Both the position numbers and the translations under genes were made by a program. This document shows, piece after piece, positions 52,300-61,218 of a stretch of 64,000 nt of DNA (position 1 is its first letter; each line of letters opens with the position of its first letter). Location of the stretch: contig OZ037877.1 of assembly GCA_964035575.1 (NCBI GenBank), positions 806,001 through 870,000 on the forward strand. The letters run 5' to 3'. Source of the stretch: Rhynchopus sp. YZ270_cl-10 (Eukaryota > Euglenozoa > Diplonemea > Diplonemida > Diplonemidae). The notes under the pieces were generated by a model, which was not told the origin of the DNA, did no database searches, and was given only the letters and a program-made list of their open reading frames with translations.

Positions 52300-54639
52300 A
52301 TGTCGCAACCCGAAGATGAAGACGTTGACATCGATGTTGATGTCGATGTCGATGTTGATGGCACCCCAGGCACTCCTCCTATCAATGCCGTTGCTGCCCC
52401 ATGCCCTGATGCTTTGATGACGAAGCTGAAGCTGGCGATGACTTTGACACAAAAGGTCAGGATAGATGACATGCGGACAATGGAGGGGAGGGTGGAGGAG
52501 CTACGCAAGACGGTACGGCAGCTGGAACATAAGACGGAGACGAAGAGGGTTCTGATCGAGAAGAGGGAGGCGGGGATAGTCTTGCGCGAAGGGGAGAAGG
52601 TGCAGTTGGTCCGAGAGCATGCGGAAGTGGACCAACGCAGCTGTGCGCAGGGCAATTCAGAAGCACACCACCTCGCGCTTCTCGAGAAGGAGCACCTCTC
52701 CGCGCACCGCTCTGAAGTCCTCCAAAAAGAACGTCATTGGGTGACCGCCGCTGAAGCCCGTCTCACTTCAGATAAAAAACGGCATTGTCGTCATCAAGAA
52801 GCATTCGAAAAAGAAAAAATAATTTCTTGCGTCGAAGTTGAAGCCGCGCGAGAAGAACTCAAAGTATTGGGTGCCTATGTGTCACACCGTCATATCCAAA
52901 TGCAACGTGACATCGCTTCTGTTGCAGCGGCTGCTAAAAAAAACGCAGAAGTCACAAAAGATACGCCAGCACCAATGAACGCTAACCGTGATAAGGTAGA
53001 AAAGGAATTGCTTATGGAACGTCAAAAACGGCTTCACCGGAAGCGAGAAGCCATAGCTGGGATGGAGCGCGATAAACTCGAAGTAGAAAAAAAATTGAAG
53101 GAACAGACAGCGTTGGTCGAGAAGATGATCCGCGACGTCAAATGGGCGGAAGAATGCTGTAGGGGAGAACGGCAGCGCCTTAAGGAGTTACAACGGAAGT
53201 ACCACTCTGAGAGCTTCCGCCTGGAGAAGGAGGAGGCGAAGGTGATACAACTGAATCACAAATTCGCACACTCCGCTGCAATCGTAGCGCACAACGGCGT
53301 CACCCTCCGTCAAAAGCACTACGACCTAGACGAAGTTGCCAATGGCGTCAAATCCGAAGTTTCCGAACTTCGTGACCTCCTCCAAGCCCTAACCACAAAG
53401 GAGGCACACCTTGAAGCATTAGAAGCGACCGGCCGCAAGAACCACAGCATCGCCGACGAAGCAGAAGAACACAACAAAGAAAACCGCCGTCGCCTTGCCC
53501 TCTGGGAATCAAGCCTCGCAGCTCGCCGGCAAGAATACGAACAAAATGTGCATCAAATGAGTCCTGACAACGAAGAGCTAAAACTCTGGCTCGAAGAACT
53601 CCTCTGGCGTGAACTGGAGGTAGTCGGCATGCGAGTGGACGTAGAGGTTCCTCCCAAGGCGGATGTCAAGGAATACAGCCAAGACGCCGTCGATTTGGTA
53701 CGAGGCATCGTCAACACCCACGCCGAATCCTCCCGAGAACATTATCTACAAAATTTGACAACCGTCAGAGACGTTCAAGCAAAAAAGACAAAAAAGAAGA
53801 CTGAAGACAAACACATCATAACAGAGGTGCAAGATTTGGCGGAAAAGGCCTCCGCCTTTAGCAGATCGCTGGGAAAGCTTCAGATTAATACTGACACACC
53901 TGCGAGACCATTGGGGGTGTTCACGCAGGGTGAGGTCGCACTTCTTCAGCATGTTACCCGAAGGGAAAGAGCGCTCAAAATGAAGCTCCGAACACTATGG
54001 TTTTTGCAACGTTGTCCTCTTGATGCGGAAAGCCATCCAGCACCAAGGGTGTTTGTACTTCGTCTTACAGAGTGGTGGAGGAGTGCACGAACTGCCTTGG
54101 CCAGACGACGACTGGATGTTCTTACCGAAAGAAAGCATGTTTTAAGCGTCGCAATTCGCATTTTACGGTCCGTCTGCCCTTCCTCAACGGAGGAACTGTC
54201 TGAAGGCCCAGAAGTGATTCGCGCAGTGCAGAACCTCCATGACTCAGGAAGCGTTCATGTGGCAGAGGGAGGGGCGGGTAGTGATGAATCTGTCCTCCAC
54301 ACTGTGCGCCGTGCGGCCACCTCGCTTGGGCTGGTTTTCCAACCACCCAGTACAGCTGCAACCCAAAGCCTCCTCCCCGCCACCAAACCTCGGCCCTCCA
54401 CCGCACTCCACCCTGTTACCAGGGATGTGTCTGACAATGCCCTTGCCAATCATGGTGTGGCATCGCATTGGGCAAAGGGAGGGCAGGAAGGGGAGAAAGG
54501 AAGGAAGGAGGTGAGACGGGGGGCACGCCGCCCCGTCCCTAGCGACCGTACGGTATTCGCGCGGATGCAACGTCAGACAGAAAAGGGTGGTTTCGGGACA
54601 ACACTCCCACCAGCTCTGACTCAACACTATCTTGTGTAG
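52300..54639 (+). CDS. Long coiled-coil protein
   Basis: 779 residues. It opens with an acidic D/V repeat (DEDVDIDVDVDVDVDG, residues 6-21; DNA GATGTC units). Residues about 38-430 are strongly charged and helical with long heptad runs (RVEELRKTVRQLEHKTETKR, KELLMERQKRLHRKREAIAG, RLKELQRKYHSESFRLEKEE). A less regular helical part follows (about 455-700), and the basic C-terminus is probably disordered. I do not recognise a specific family; a cytoskeletal or flagellar structural role would be only a guess. Confidence 0.85.
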   Translation: MSQPEDEDVDIDVDVDVDVDGTPGTPPINAVAAPCPDALMTKLKLAMTLTQKVRIDDMRTMEGRVEELRKTVRQLEHKTETKRVLIEKREAGIVLREGEKVQLVREHAEVDQRSCAQGNSEAHHLALLEKEHLSAHRSEVLQKERHWVTAAEARLTSDKKRHCRHQEAFEKEKIISCVEVEAAREELKVLGAYVSHRHIQMQRDIASVAAAAKKNAEVTKDTPAPMNANRDKVEKELLMERQKRLHRKREAIAGMERDKLEVEKKLKEQTALVEKMIRDVKWAEECCRGERQRLKELQRKYHSESFRLEKEEAKVIQLNHKFAHSAAIVAHNGVTLRQKHYDLDEVANGVKSEVSELRDLLQALTTKEAHLEALEATGRKNHSIADEAEEHNKENRRRLALWESSLAARRQEYEQNVHQMSPDNEELKLWLEELLWRELEVVGMRVDVEVPPKADVKEYSQDAVDLVRGIVNTHAESSREHYLQNLTTVRDVQAKKTKKKTEDKHIITEVQDLAEKASAFSRSLGKLQINTDTPARPLGVFTQGEVALLQHVTRRERALKMKLRTLWFLQRCPLDAESHPAPRVFVLRLTEWWRSARTALARRRLDVLTERKHVLSVAIRILRSVCPSSTEELSEGPEVIRAVQNLHDSGSVHVAEGGAGSDESVLHTVRRAATSLGLVFQPPSTAATQSLLPATKPRPSTALHPVTRDVSDNALANHGVASHWAKGGQEGEKGRKEVRRGARRPVPSDRTVFARMQRQTEKGGFGTTLPPALTQHYLV

Positions 54640-54775
54640 ACAGAAGGGAAAAGAAAATGATCCGATTATTTTGACACCTTTTTTGATATCTTTTTCACCA
54701 CCATACTCCAAAAAGGATACGACAAAAAACCCTCCCCTGAGAGCAAGACACCCTTTCCCCTCCCCTTCCCGCATT

Positions 54776-55825
54776 ATGGAAGTGACCCTTTACAGCAAGG
54801 ATGGGGGGAGTTATGTCGTTACTGTCGAAGCTGACGACACGGTGCGGTCTTTGAAGATGCGGATGCTGGAGGGGATGGCTCGGGCACCTTATGGGTGTAC
54901 AATGGCACTGCAGCTGCGTGGGAGCACAGAATTCCTGGACGAAACGGCGTTGGTGAGCAGCACTGCTATCGAGGCCGGCGACAGCATCGACCTCGTGCAG
55001 ACAGAGGTTGTGGTAAAGCCAGGCACCATGAGCCGTGAAGGCTCCTTCGCAAGCCTTTCACCCTGCGATCGCTATGTAGCTATCAGCGACGCCTACACCA
55101 TCAAAATCTATGACACCGACAGCCACCACGTTCTCTCCGAATTTCAGACCCATTTTCCAGCTCAAACCCACCGCTTCTCCCCTTGCAGTTCTCTTCTTCT
55201 TTGTCTCTTTGAGGAAGACGGAGGTGCGCGGGTCTTCAACCATTTGGGAGAATCACAACAGTCGTGGAGTCTGCAAAGCGCGTGCACGACCGCATGGAAC
55301 CATGAAGGGAACGTCCTGATCTACACCCACGCCTCGCGGTACCTCCAGGTCTTCAGCATGGCAGCCGGCTTCCGCAGGGAGCTGTGTTGTGGGAGTCTGC
55401 TCGCTGTGTCGCAGAAGGAGGATGTCATGTACGTCGGAGGCGACAATACCGCGGATCTGGAAAAGAAGAGCCAGGTCACCGGGGTTTTGCAGCATCGTTT
55501 TAGGGGACATTCCGACGCGATTGTGGGGTGCTCGCTGTCGAGAGATGAAAGCGTTCTCCTCACCATTGGGAAACGAAGGGAAGCGAGGGTGTGGTGTGCT
55601 GTGAACGGAACCTGTTTAAGGGTGCTCGATCGTGCTCTGGCCGGTCATGTTGCTGTGTGCCCACCGATGACTGTAGTAGGACGCTACATACCGAGTGAGG
55701 GGTCGATCAACATAACAGCAGCATACGCCTTCACACGGCAGGGGAACGAGGTGCTGGTGAAGACGGAGGTGGGTGTGGGGTTTGTGCCTCGAGAGACTTC
55801 CAGCGCCTTCTTGTTTGACGAATAG
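54776..55825 (+). CDS. Ubiquitin-like plus WD-repeat protein
   Basis: 349 residues from the ATG at 54776, which follows a CCCCTCCCCTTCCCG pyrimidine tract. Residues 1-78 resemble a ubiquitin-like fold (MEVTLYSKDGGSYVVTVEADDTVRSLKMRM, then a GDSIDLVQ turn and strand). Residues about 90-330 form beta-propeller blades with weak WD signatures (FASLSPCDRYVAISDAYTIKIYD, HRFRGHSDAIVGCSLSRDESVLLTIGKRREARVW). About five blades are visible, so the propeller may be incomplete or diverged. Partner and pathway are unknown. It lies only 136 bases after the coiled-coil gene. Confidence 0.78.
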   Translation: MEVTLYSKDGGSYVVTVEADDTVRSLKMRMLEGMARAPYGCTMALQLRGSTEFLDETALVSSTAIEAGDSIDLVQTEVVVKPGTMSREGSFASLSPCDRYVAISDAYTIKIYDTDSHHVLSEFQTHFPAQTHRFSPCSSLLLCLFEEDGGARVFNHLGESQQSWSLQSACTTAWNHEGNVLIYTHASRYLQVFSMAAGFRRELCCGSLLAVSQKEDVMYVGGDNTADLEKKSQVTGVLQHRFRGHSDAIVGCSLSRDESVLLTIGKRREARVWCAVNGTCLRVLDRALAGHVAVCPPMTVVGRYIPSEGSINITAAYAFTRQGNEVLVKTEVGVGFVPRETSSAFLFDE

Positions 55826-56794
55826 ACCTGGTGATGGTCGGGTGTGCGTAACACATATCACATCATCAGGTAGTGACACAGCCCCCTTCGTTCCCTTTGC
55901 TAATCTCTGAGGCGATTAGAGGTGATTTTGGGTGAAGTGGGGAATGTGGGGCATGGTAGATCAGCCTTGTCCCAACCATAAGGTTTGCGAGATTGCGCGG
56001 TACGACATGGGCAATGTATCAAATTATTATTGGGTTTTACCGTATTTTTAAACACAGCGATACCCACAATATTTTTGAACCCCGGTACCGGGAATAATTA
56101 GAGTTAATATTTTACCTGAAAAAGAAAGAAGAAAAAAAAATCACAGTGAAAACTGAGCGAAACAAAATAACACTAAAAAAACCAATCAAAGAAAAAAGGC
56201 GCTCTGACTTATTCGGACACAGTGCCTGAGGAAAGCTGTCTCTATTTTTTTTTCGAGCACTTTCAACTTCTCTTTTATTTTCTTCTTTAGTTAAAAGACA
56301 CAACGAATGTGTCGCTACCACCGCCTGGTGGTAGCTGTATTGTGATAACTGCCCTATCATAATACAATAATACACATTTCACGATACAGCTACCACCAGG
56401 CACAACTTGTATTGTGAAATGTGTATTATTGTATTATGATAGGCAGTTATCACAATACAGCCTACCACTACCTATGCCAGACGAAGTTGTCAGAGAGAGA
56501 GGTTGTAAAAGGGCAGCCACATCCCCCGGGACTCCGTAACCCCGCTCCACTCATGGAGTCAGAGATGGCAACAAAGTGCCCTGCGTCTGGTCTGCACCAG
56601 GTAAAAACCAAGCAAACCTTCTACAAAACAAACCTTAATGACAACCTGGTACCCCAACGTGATTTTTAAAAAAAAATAATCAAAAAGAAAGAAATGTGCA
56701 TTTTCAACATCTCTCCCTAGGAGTCTTAAAAAAACCACTCCATTTTTCACAGATTCATTTTTTTTTCCCTTTTCAAAACTCTTTTCTATCCTTA
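55826..56794. other. Intergenic with one large hairpin
   Basis: AT-rich DNA. Apart from the inverted repeat at 56335-56460, nothing was recognised. Confidence 0.5.
56335..56460. repeat. Foldback element with about 54-bp arms
   Basis: CTGTATTGTGATAACTGCC (56335) continues for 55 bases and is inverted almost perfectly at 56408-56460, leaving an 18-base loop. A separate perfect CTACCACC/GGTGGTAG hairpin at 56315-56334 sits next to it, and CTACCACC recurs in the loop. Confidence 0.85.
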
Positions 56795-57697
56795 ATGGCT
56801 CGTTTAGATCAAATGGACCCTAGGTGGATCGTTGAGGACCGTGCTGATGGTCACAATGTAAACTCCTGGCACTGGAGTGAGAAGGACATCTCTGTTGAGG
56901 CTCGCAAACTATTTGCGAGATGGATTTCAAAGCGTGTGATTTACAAGGAGGATGAGGTTGTGCTGAGACTGCTTGACATTCGCAAGGAGGTGGAGGGGGA
57001 CAGCACGGCATTGAACCACCGAGGGAAGCAAGGGGTTTTCTTTGACTTTGATGTGACGGTTGAATGGCAAGGGGAGGTGCAGGACCGTTTTGGCTACCAA
57101 AGCTGCGATGCGCACGGTACGCTCACCTTCAACGTCGATCAAAACACGGTCGACTCCTTCGACGTTACAACAGAGCTTTCATCCCTCAAAATGAACGGCG
57201 TTGATGGGTTGATGATTCTTCTCAAAAAGCATGGTATTCCCGCTCTTCGTGGATTAGTTCAAGGGTTTTTTACAGAACTTCGTACGAAATATGATCCAAG
57301 AGTTGCAACAGAACAGGCAAAACTTCAAAATGACGCACGCAAAGCTGCAGCAGAGAAGGAAATGCAAGAAGACCTACGACGCTTAGAAGAAGAAAAAGCA
57401 TTTATTGAAGAGGCGGAACAGTGGAAGCGAGCGGAGGAGGAGAAGGAGAAGGAGAAGGAGAAGAAGGCTAAGACACAGATCTTCAAGGCTGTCGAGAAAA
57501 AGAAGGAAAACGAAACAAAGAAAACCGATGTCGAAGCAAATGCCGACAAAGAGAAGGAGAAGGAGAAGGAGAAGAAGCAGGATAAAGACAAAACCAAAGA
57601 ATGCCACGAAACAAAAGAAACTGAAAAGGTCACCAAGACGGAGACGAAGAAGCCGTGCAGAACTGACGAAGAGTTGATGGCGTACCTGATGAGTTAG
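56795..57697 (+). CDS. Aha1-like Hsp90 co-chaperone, N-terminal domain with KE-rich tail
   Basis: 300 residues from the ATG at 56795. Residues about 5-155 match the N-terminal domain of Aha1: PRWIVEDRADGHNVNSWHW at the start, NHRGKQGVFFDFDVTVEWQG, and SLKMNGVDGLMILLKKHGIP. This domain binds the Hsp90 middle segment and stimulates its ATPase. The C-terminal AHSA1 domain of the full-length family is absent. Residues 180-290 are instead a Lys/Glu-rich, probably coiled or disordered tail (EEEKEKEKEKK). A TTTTTCACAG acceptor lies 42 bases upstream. Confidence 0.9.
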   Translation: MARLDQMDPRWIVEDRADGHNVNSWHWSEKDISVEARKLFARWISKRVIYKEDEVVLRLLDIRKEVEGDSTALNHRGKQGVFFDFDVTVEWQGEVQDRFGYQSCDAHGTLTFNVDQNTVDSFDVTTELSSLKMNGVDGLMILLKKHGIPALRGLVQGFFTELRTKYDPRVATEQAKLQNDARKAAAEKEMQEDLRRLEEEKAFIEEAEQWKRAEEEKEKEKEKKAKTQIFKAVEKKKENETKKTDVEANADKEKEKEKEKKQDKDKTKECHETKETEKVTKTETKKPCRTDEELMAYLMS

Positions 57698-59367
57698 AGG
57701 ATTAGGTCAGAGAGAACGGGGGTTAACAGGGGGTGATCAATTTAGGTGGTAGTTTCTGTGGTACATAAACGGGTTTATTTTTTGAGGTGACGCAGATGAG
57801 AGGTGCAACAAAAGCTTTTCTTTTCCCCTTTACCCGCTCTTTTAAGGATCCTGTGAAGAAAAAACCGTGGCTGCTATCGAGTGATAGTAGTCGATAATCA
57901 AACAAATTTTTACCCGCCTCTGTTGCTTTCTCCCCCCTGCCGTTTGCAGAGGGTGGGGCTTTGTCCAAACGAGGATTTTTCTTTGTTTTAAAGGTCGCGA
58001 GATGGCTTTGCATTCCAAGTTAAATTATTTTTCTTCGTTTTTTGGGTACCCACGTCCACAGAGGCGTTTGTGCTTACAGTGTTCGATTTAAAAGAGAAAG
58101 AAAGAAAAAACAAGTAAGGGTAAACTCCGCGCATATTTTTCCTTTCCTCCACCCCCCAGCACAATAACATTGCCTTGGCCATAATTATTATTTTTTCAGT
58201 TTCTTTTTTTTTTAAATTCCCCTCAGTGGAAACACTGTTCCCTCTACCCTCCCAGCGTTATTTTTCAATAAAGGTAACGGGACATTTGCGTAGTGAGCGA
58301 CCGTTATCAAGATTTTCAAAAAAAAAAAAAAAAGAAGGAAAAAAAACCTGAAAAGGGTTGATGATTCCACCATATTTTCTTTTGGGCCTCCATTTTTGTG
58401 CCCCCCATTTTTGTCATTTACCAGAGCCGAGCAGAAGTTTAAAAACAGCGCATTTTATTTTATTTTGCTTTTGCTTTGTGGGTCAAATTACCGACCGATT
58501 TTTTGCGCAACGAAAGAAAGACAGAAAAAATGACAAGGCTTCAACCGACATTGAGTACAGATCTTTATACTGCACTATAGTGGGCGTACAATGATCGTTG
58601 ATACATTGCCATAATACAAACAAACAAAAAAAAACCATTATTTCTCCTTTCGTTTTCGTTTCCCCTTCTCTTTTGTTGGCGCTTTCATCCGGATGGCTGG
58701 CATCGTACAGTGCGTTGGAGGTGTGCCTGCATCAACAACTATTCCCTTTTTTTCCCCTCCTCCCCCTCCCCCCAAGAAGCCCTGTTTCAGTCGCACACTT
58801 AAAGAACTCACCCCCCTCTCCCCTCTACCTTTTCAACCCTTCCACGACGGTGAAGTACAGAAAACTAAGTCCAAGAAACTTGGTGTCTAAATAAGTTTTG
58901 GCGGAGCTATTTTGAGGTATTTTCTTGAAGCCTTTTTATAGACGACAAATATTTTTGGACCTATTTGATCATTGACTTGCCCTGTAGTTTTTTTCACCGC
59001 TGCAAGCCTTGTAATAATGCCGCACCCACCTCCCCCACCTTCACTCCACCACATTCAGAGGGGGGCAATTCGTGGGTGAGTTTTTTTTTCCGCATCCCCC
59101 AAAAGCAACTCCCAAAAGGAGCAAAAAAAAAACACTCCGCGGGGGGGAGTTCAATAACCCCTCACGGAGTGTCAGTGTTTGCCTGCCATCGTAGAGGCGT
59201 TTTTTTATTTTTGCACTATTTTGCATTATTTTTGCACTATCAACCCCCCCTTTTTCCCCCTTCTTTCCCCCCCCCCCCCCCCCCTCCCCTCCCCCTCCCC
59301 TTCCCCCTCCCTTGCACTTACCACTACCATCTTTCTTTCTGTTGAAATACTTTTTTTTCTTTCTGAG
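57698..59367. other. Intergenic, repeats and leader
   Basis: Contains a copy (57846-57912) of an AAGGATCCTGTGAAGAAAAA element repeated at 61711 and partly at 61990. A CATCGTACAGTG element at 58702 is shared with 25443. A C/T tract (59259-59311) probably serves the next gene's splice acceptor. Confidence 0.55.
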
Positions 59368-61218
59368 ATGAACCCAAATATTGCGTTGTTCTGCGCCTTA
59401 TGTCTGTTCTCCTATGCCCACCGTGCGGTGAGCGCACCATGCAATATATGCACACCACCAGAAGAATGCGCTGTGACCCGCAAAAGCGGTACCCAGTACT
59501 GCACCCCTGCCGCCGCTTCCCTCCCCCTTTGTGCACGGCACGCCACCTCCTGCACAGAGAACGCTCTGTGCACCGCCTCTCAGGACACCACCAGCTGCAG
59601 TACCGTGAACTGCTATGAGCCTCTCGACCTCCTGACACACACACAGCAGGCATACTGCTGCTCTCAAAAGGGGATCGGGTGTCACAGCGTCGAAGCGAGC
59701 GATTTTTCGTACTACACTGCGACGGAGTATTCAAAAAACGCTGGTATAGACGCGCTTTCTTGGGAAAACGACACACAAAAAACCTGCACCAACTTCGATT
59801 CCGCGCTCTGCGAATCGGATCCGGCAACATTTGGGTTTTCCTGCTCTGATACCACCATCCTCACCCCGGAGAAGCGAAAGGCGTGTTACCGTGCAGATGG
59901 GACCAATTTTTTTTCTTTATTCAATCGAAGCTCTTGCTATACTGGTGTTCTGGACAGCACACTGTCCTCTGTGGATGTTCAGGACTGTTGCACCCTTGAT
60001 ATTGCCTGCTCTGATACACACTCCTGTTTTACCCCCACGTGGGTGGATTCTGCTTCCCAAGCCGACAGAGACCGCTGTTGTGCCGAAACAAACATCGGAT
60101 GTCGCTCTGTGTGCATCCCCCTCGACCCTAACCCTCCCACCCCAAGCCTCTATCTTCCCACGGGGGAATGCTGTAGGTTAAAAGGTATTTGCTCTCCGGC
60201 GCTAACTTTTGATCCGTCTAGCGGAACAAAGTATAGGCTTCGAGTACAAGGGTTTGCACGAAACATTATTTGGAACCCAAAATTATTGTCCAGACAGATA
60301 AAAATGTCGTTGGTATTGGCTGCAATGGGCGACGGTGTGTTGTTCTCTGATGCTGTCGATATGATTTATGTTACGTCGATTGAACTAGAGGCGAAGAGTG
60401 GTGGGGGGAGGGAGGAAGGGTGGTCTGTGTCGGTGCCGCCGTATTGGCAGGATGGATTGGTTCACCCAAGCAGGTCGCCGTTCTGGCGGGTGATGGGTGA
60501 TGACTTCCTTGCGATTGAATACACAATAGGTGACACCGCATATTCTAGCAAGGCTGCGACCAATATCGCCACCTCAGCCGTTTCAAACTCCCAGAAAGCC
60601 TCGCTGAAAAACGCGTATAACGGAGCGGCATTTCCTTTAAACGTTGTAGGAGGTGCACCAACAGTTCTCCTTGCACCAACAAAACTTCCAGCAAACAAGG
60701 AGGAGGAAGTGCCAAATGGTACTGCCACGAACGACGACGACGACCTTGCAGAATGGATTTGGTATGCAATAATTGGCGGCACCGCGCTGTGTTTATTCCT
60801 CTGCGCAGTGGCGGTGGTGTGTTGTTGCTGTAAGGGCAGTCGGAGTCATGATGACAGAGATACCGTGAAGGAGGACAACCTCACCCGCCCTTTGCTCGCA
60901 AGCGATAGTGTTGAAAGCACGCAGGATGTAGGCGTCAGCGTGCCCCCTACACCAACCCCGGTGGTAGAACACAAGCCACAGTTTGTCAAAGAGGCGCCGC
61001 CCCGTTCACGTGAGATACCTATCGAAGAGGATTGGCTAGTGAAGGATCAGTACGGTAGTGTGCAAACGAACCCCCTAGACGCAAACCAAGCGTATGCATC
61101 AGGGAAAGGGTTCTTTATGTTCGAGAAGGCTAGTACTGCAGCGTCACCAGAGTATTATACGAGGCAAAAGCCTTCGTTTCAGCAGGCACAGTCGCTTGGG
61201 GGAATCTATGTTGTGTGA
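59368..61218 (+). CDS. Cys-rich type I membrane protein
   Basis: 616 residues from the ATG at 59368. Signal peptide about 1-22 (IALFCALCLFSYAHRAVSA). Residues about 24-275 are very Cys-rich and include four CC-x4-(I)xC units (YCCSQKGIGC, DCCTLDIAC, RCCAETNIGC, ECCRLKGIC). A beta-rich Cys-poor domain follows (about 283-440). Next come an acidic linker, one membrane span (about 465-486, ending in CCCCKG, a likely palmitoylation site), and a cytosolic tail of about 130 residues with PTPTP and YTRQKPS segments. I do not recognise the family; a surface receptor or adhesion role is plausible from layout only. Confidence 0.85.
   Translation: MNPNIALFCALCLFSYAHRAVSAPCNICTPPEECAVTRKSGTQYCTPAAASLPLCARHATSCTENALCTASQDTTSCSTVNCYEPLDLLTHTQQAYCCSQKGIGCHSVEASDFSYYTATEYSKNAGIDALSWENDTQKTCTNFDSALCESDPATFGFSCSDTTILTPEKRKACYRADGTNFFSLFNRSSCYTGVLDSTLSSVDVQDCCTLDIACSDTHSCFTPTWVDSASQADRDRCCAETNIGCRSVCIPLDPNPPTPSLYLPTGECCRLKGICSPALTFDPSSGTKYRLRVQGFARNIIWNPKLLSRQIKMSLVLAAMGDGVLFSDAVDMIYVTSIELEAKSGGGREEGWSVSVPPYWQDGLVHPSRSPFWRVMGDDFLAIEYTIGDTAYSSKAATNIATSAVSNSQKASLKNAYNGAAFPLNVVGGAPTVLLAPTKLPANKEEEVPNGTATNDDDDLAEWIWYAIIGGTALCLFLCAVAVVCCCCKGSRSHDDRDTVKEDNLTRPLLASDSVESTQDVGVSVPPTPTPVVEHKPQFVKEAPPRSREIPIEEDWLVKDQYGSVQTNPLDANQAYASGKGFFMFEKASTAASPEYYTRQKPSFQQAQSLGGIYVV

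Noticed and set aside
58693-58890. Small 65-codon protein with an ATG and proline run
   Set aside because: Its first part is a repeat also present at 25443, and the rest is a pyrimidine tract.
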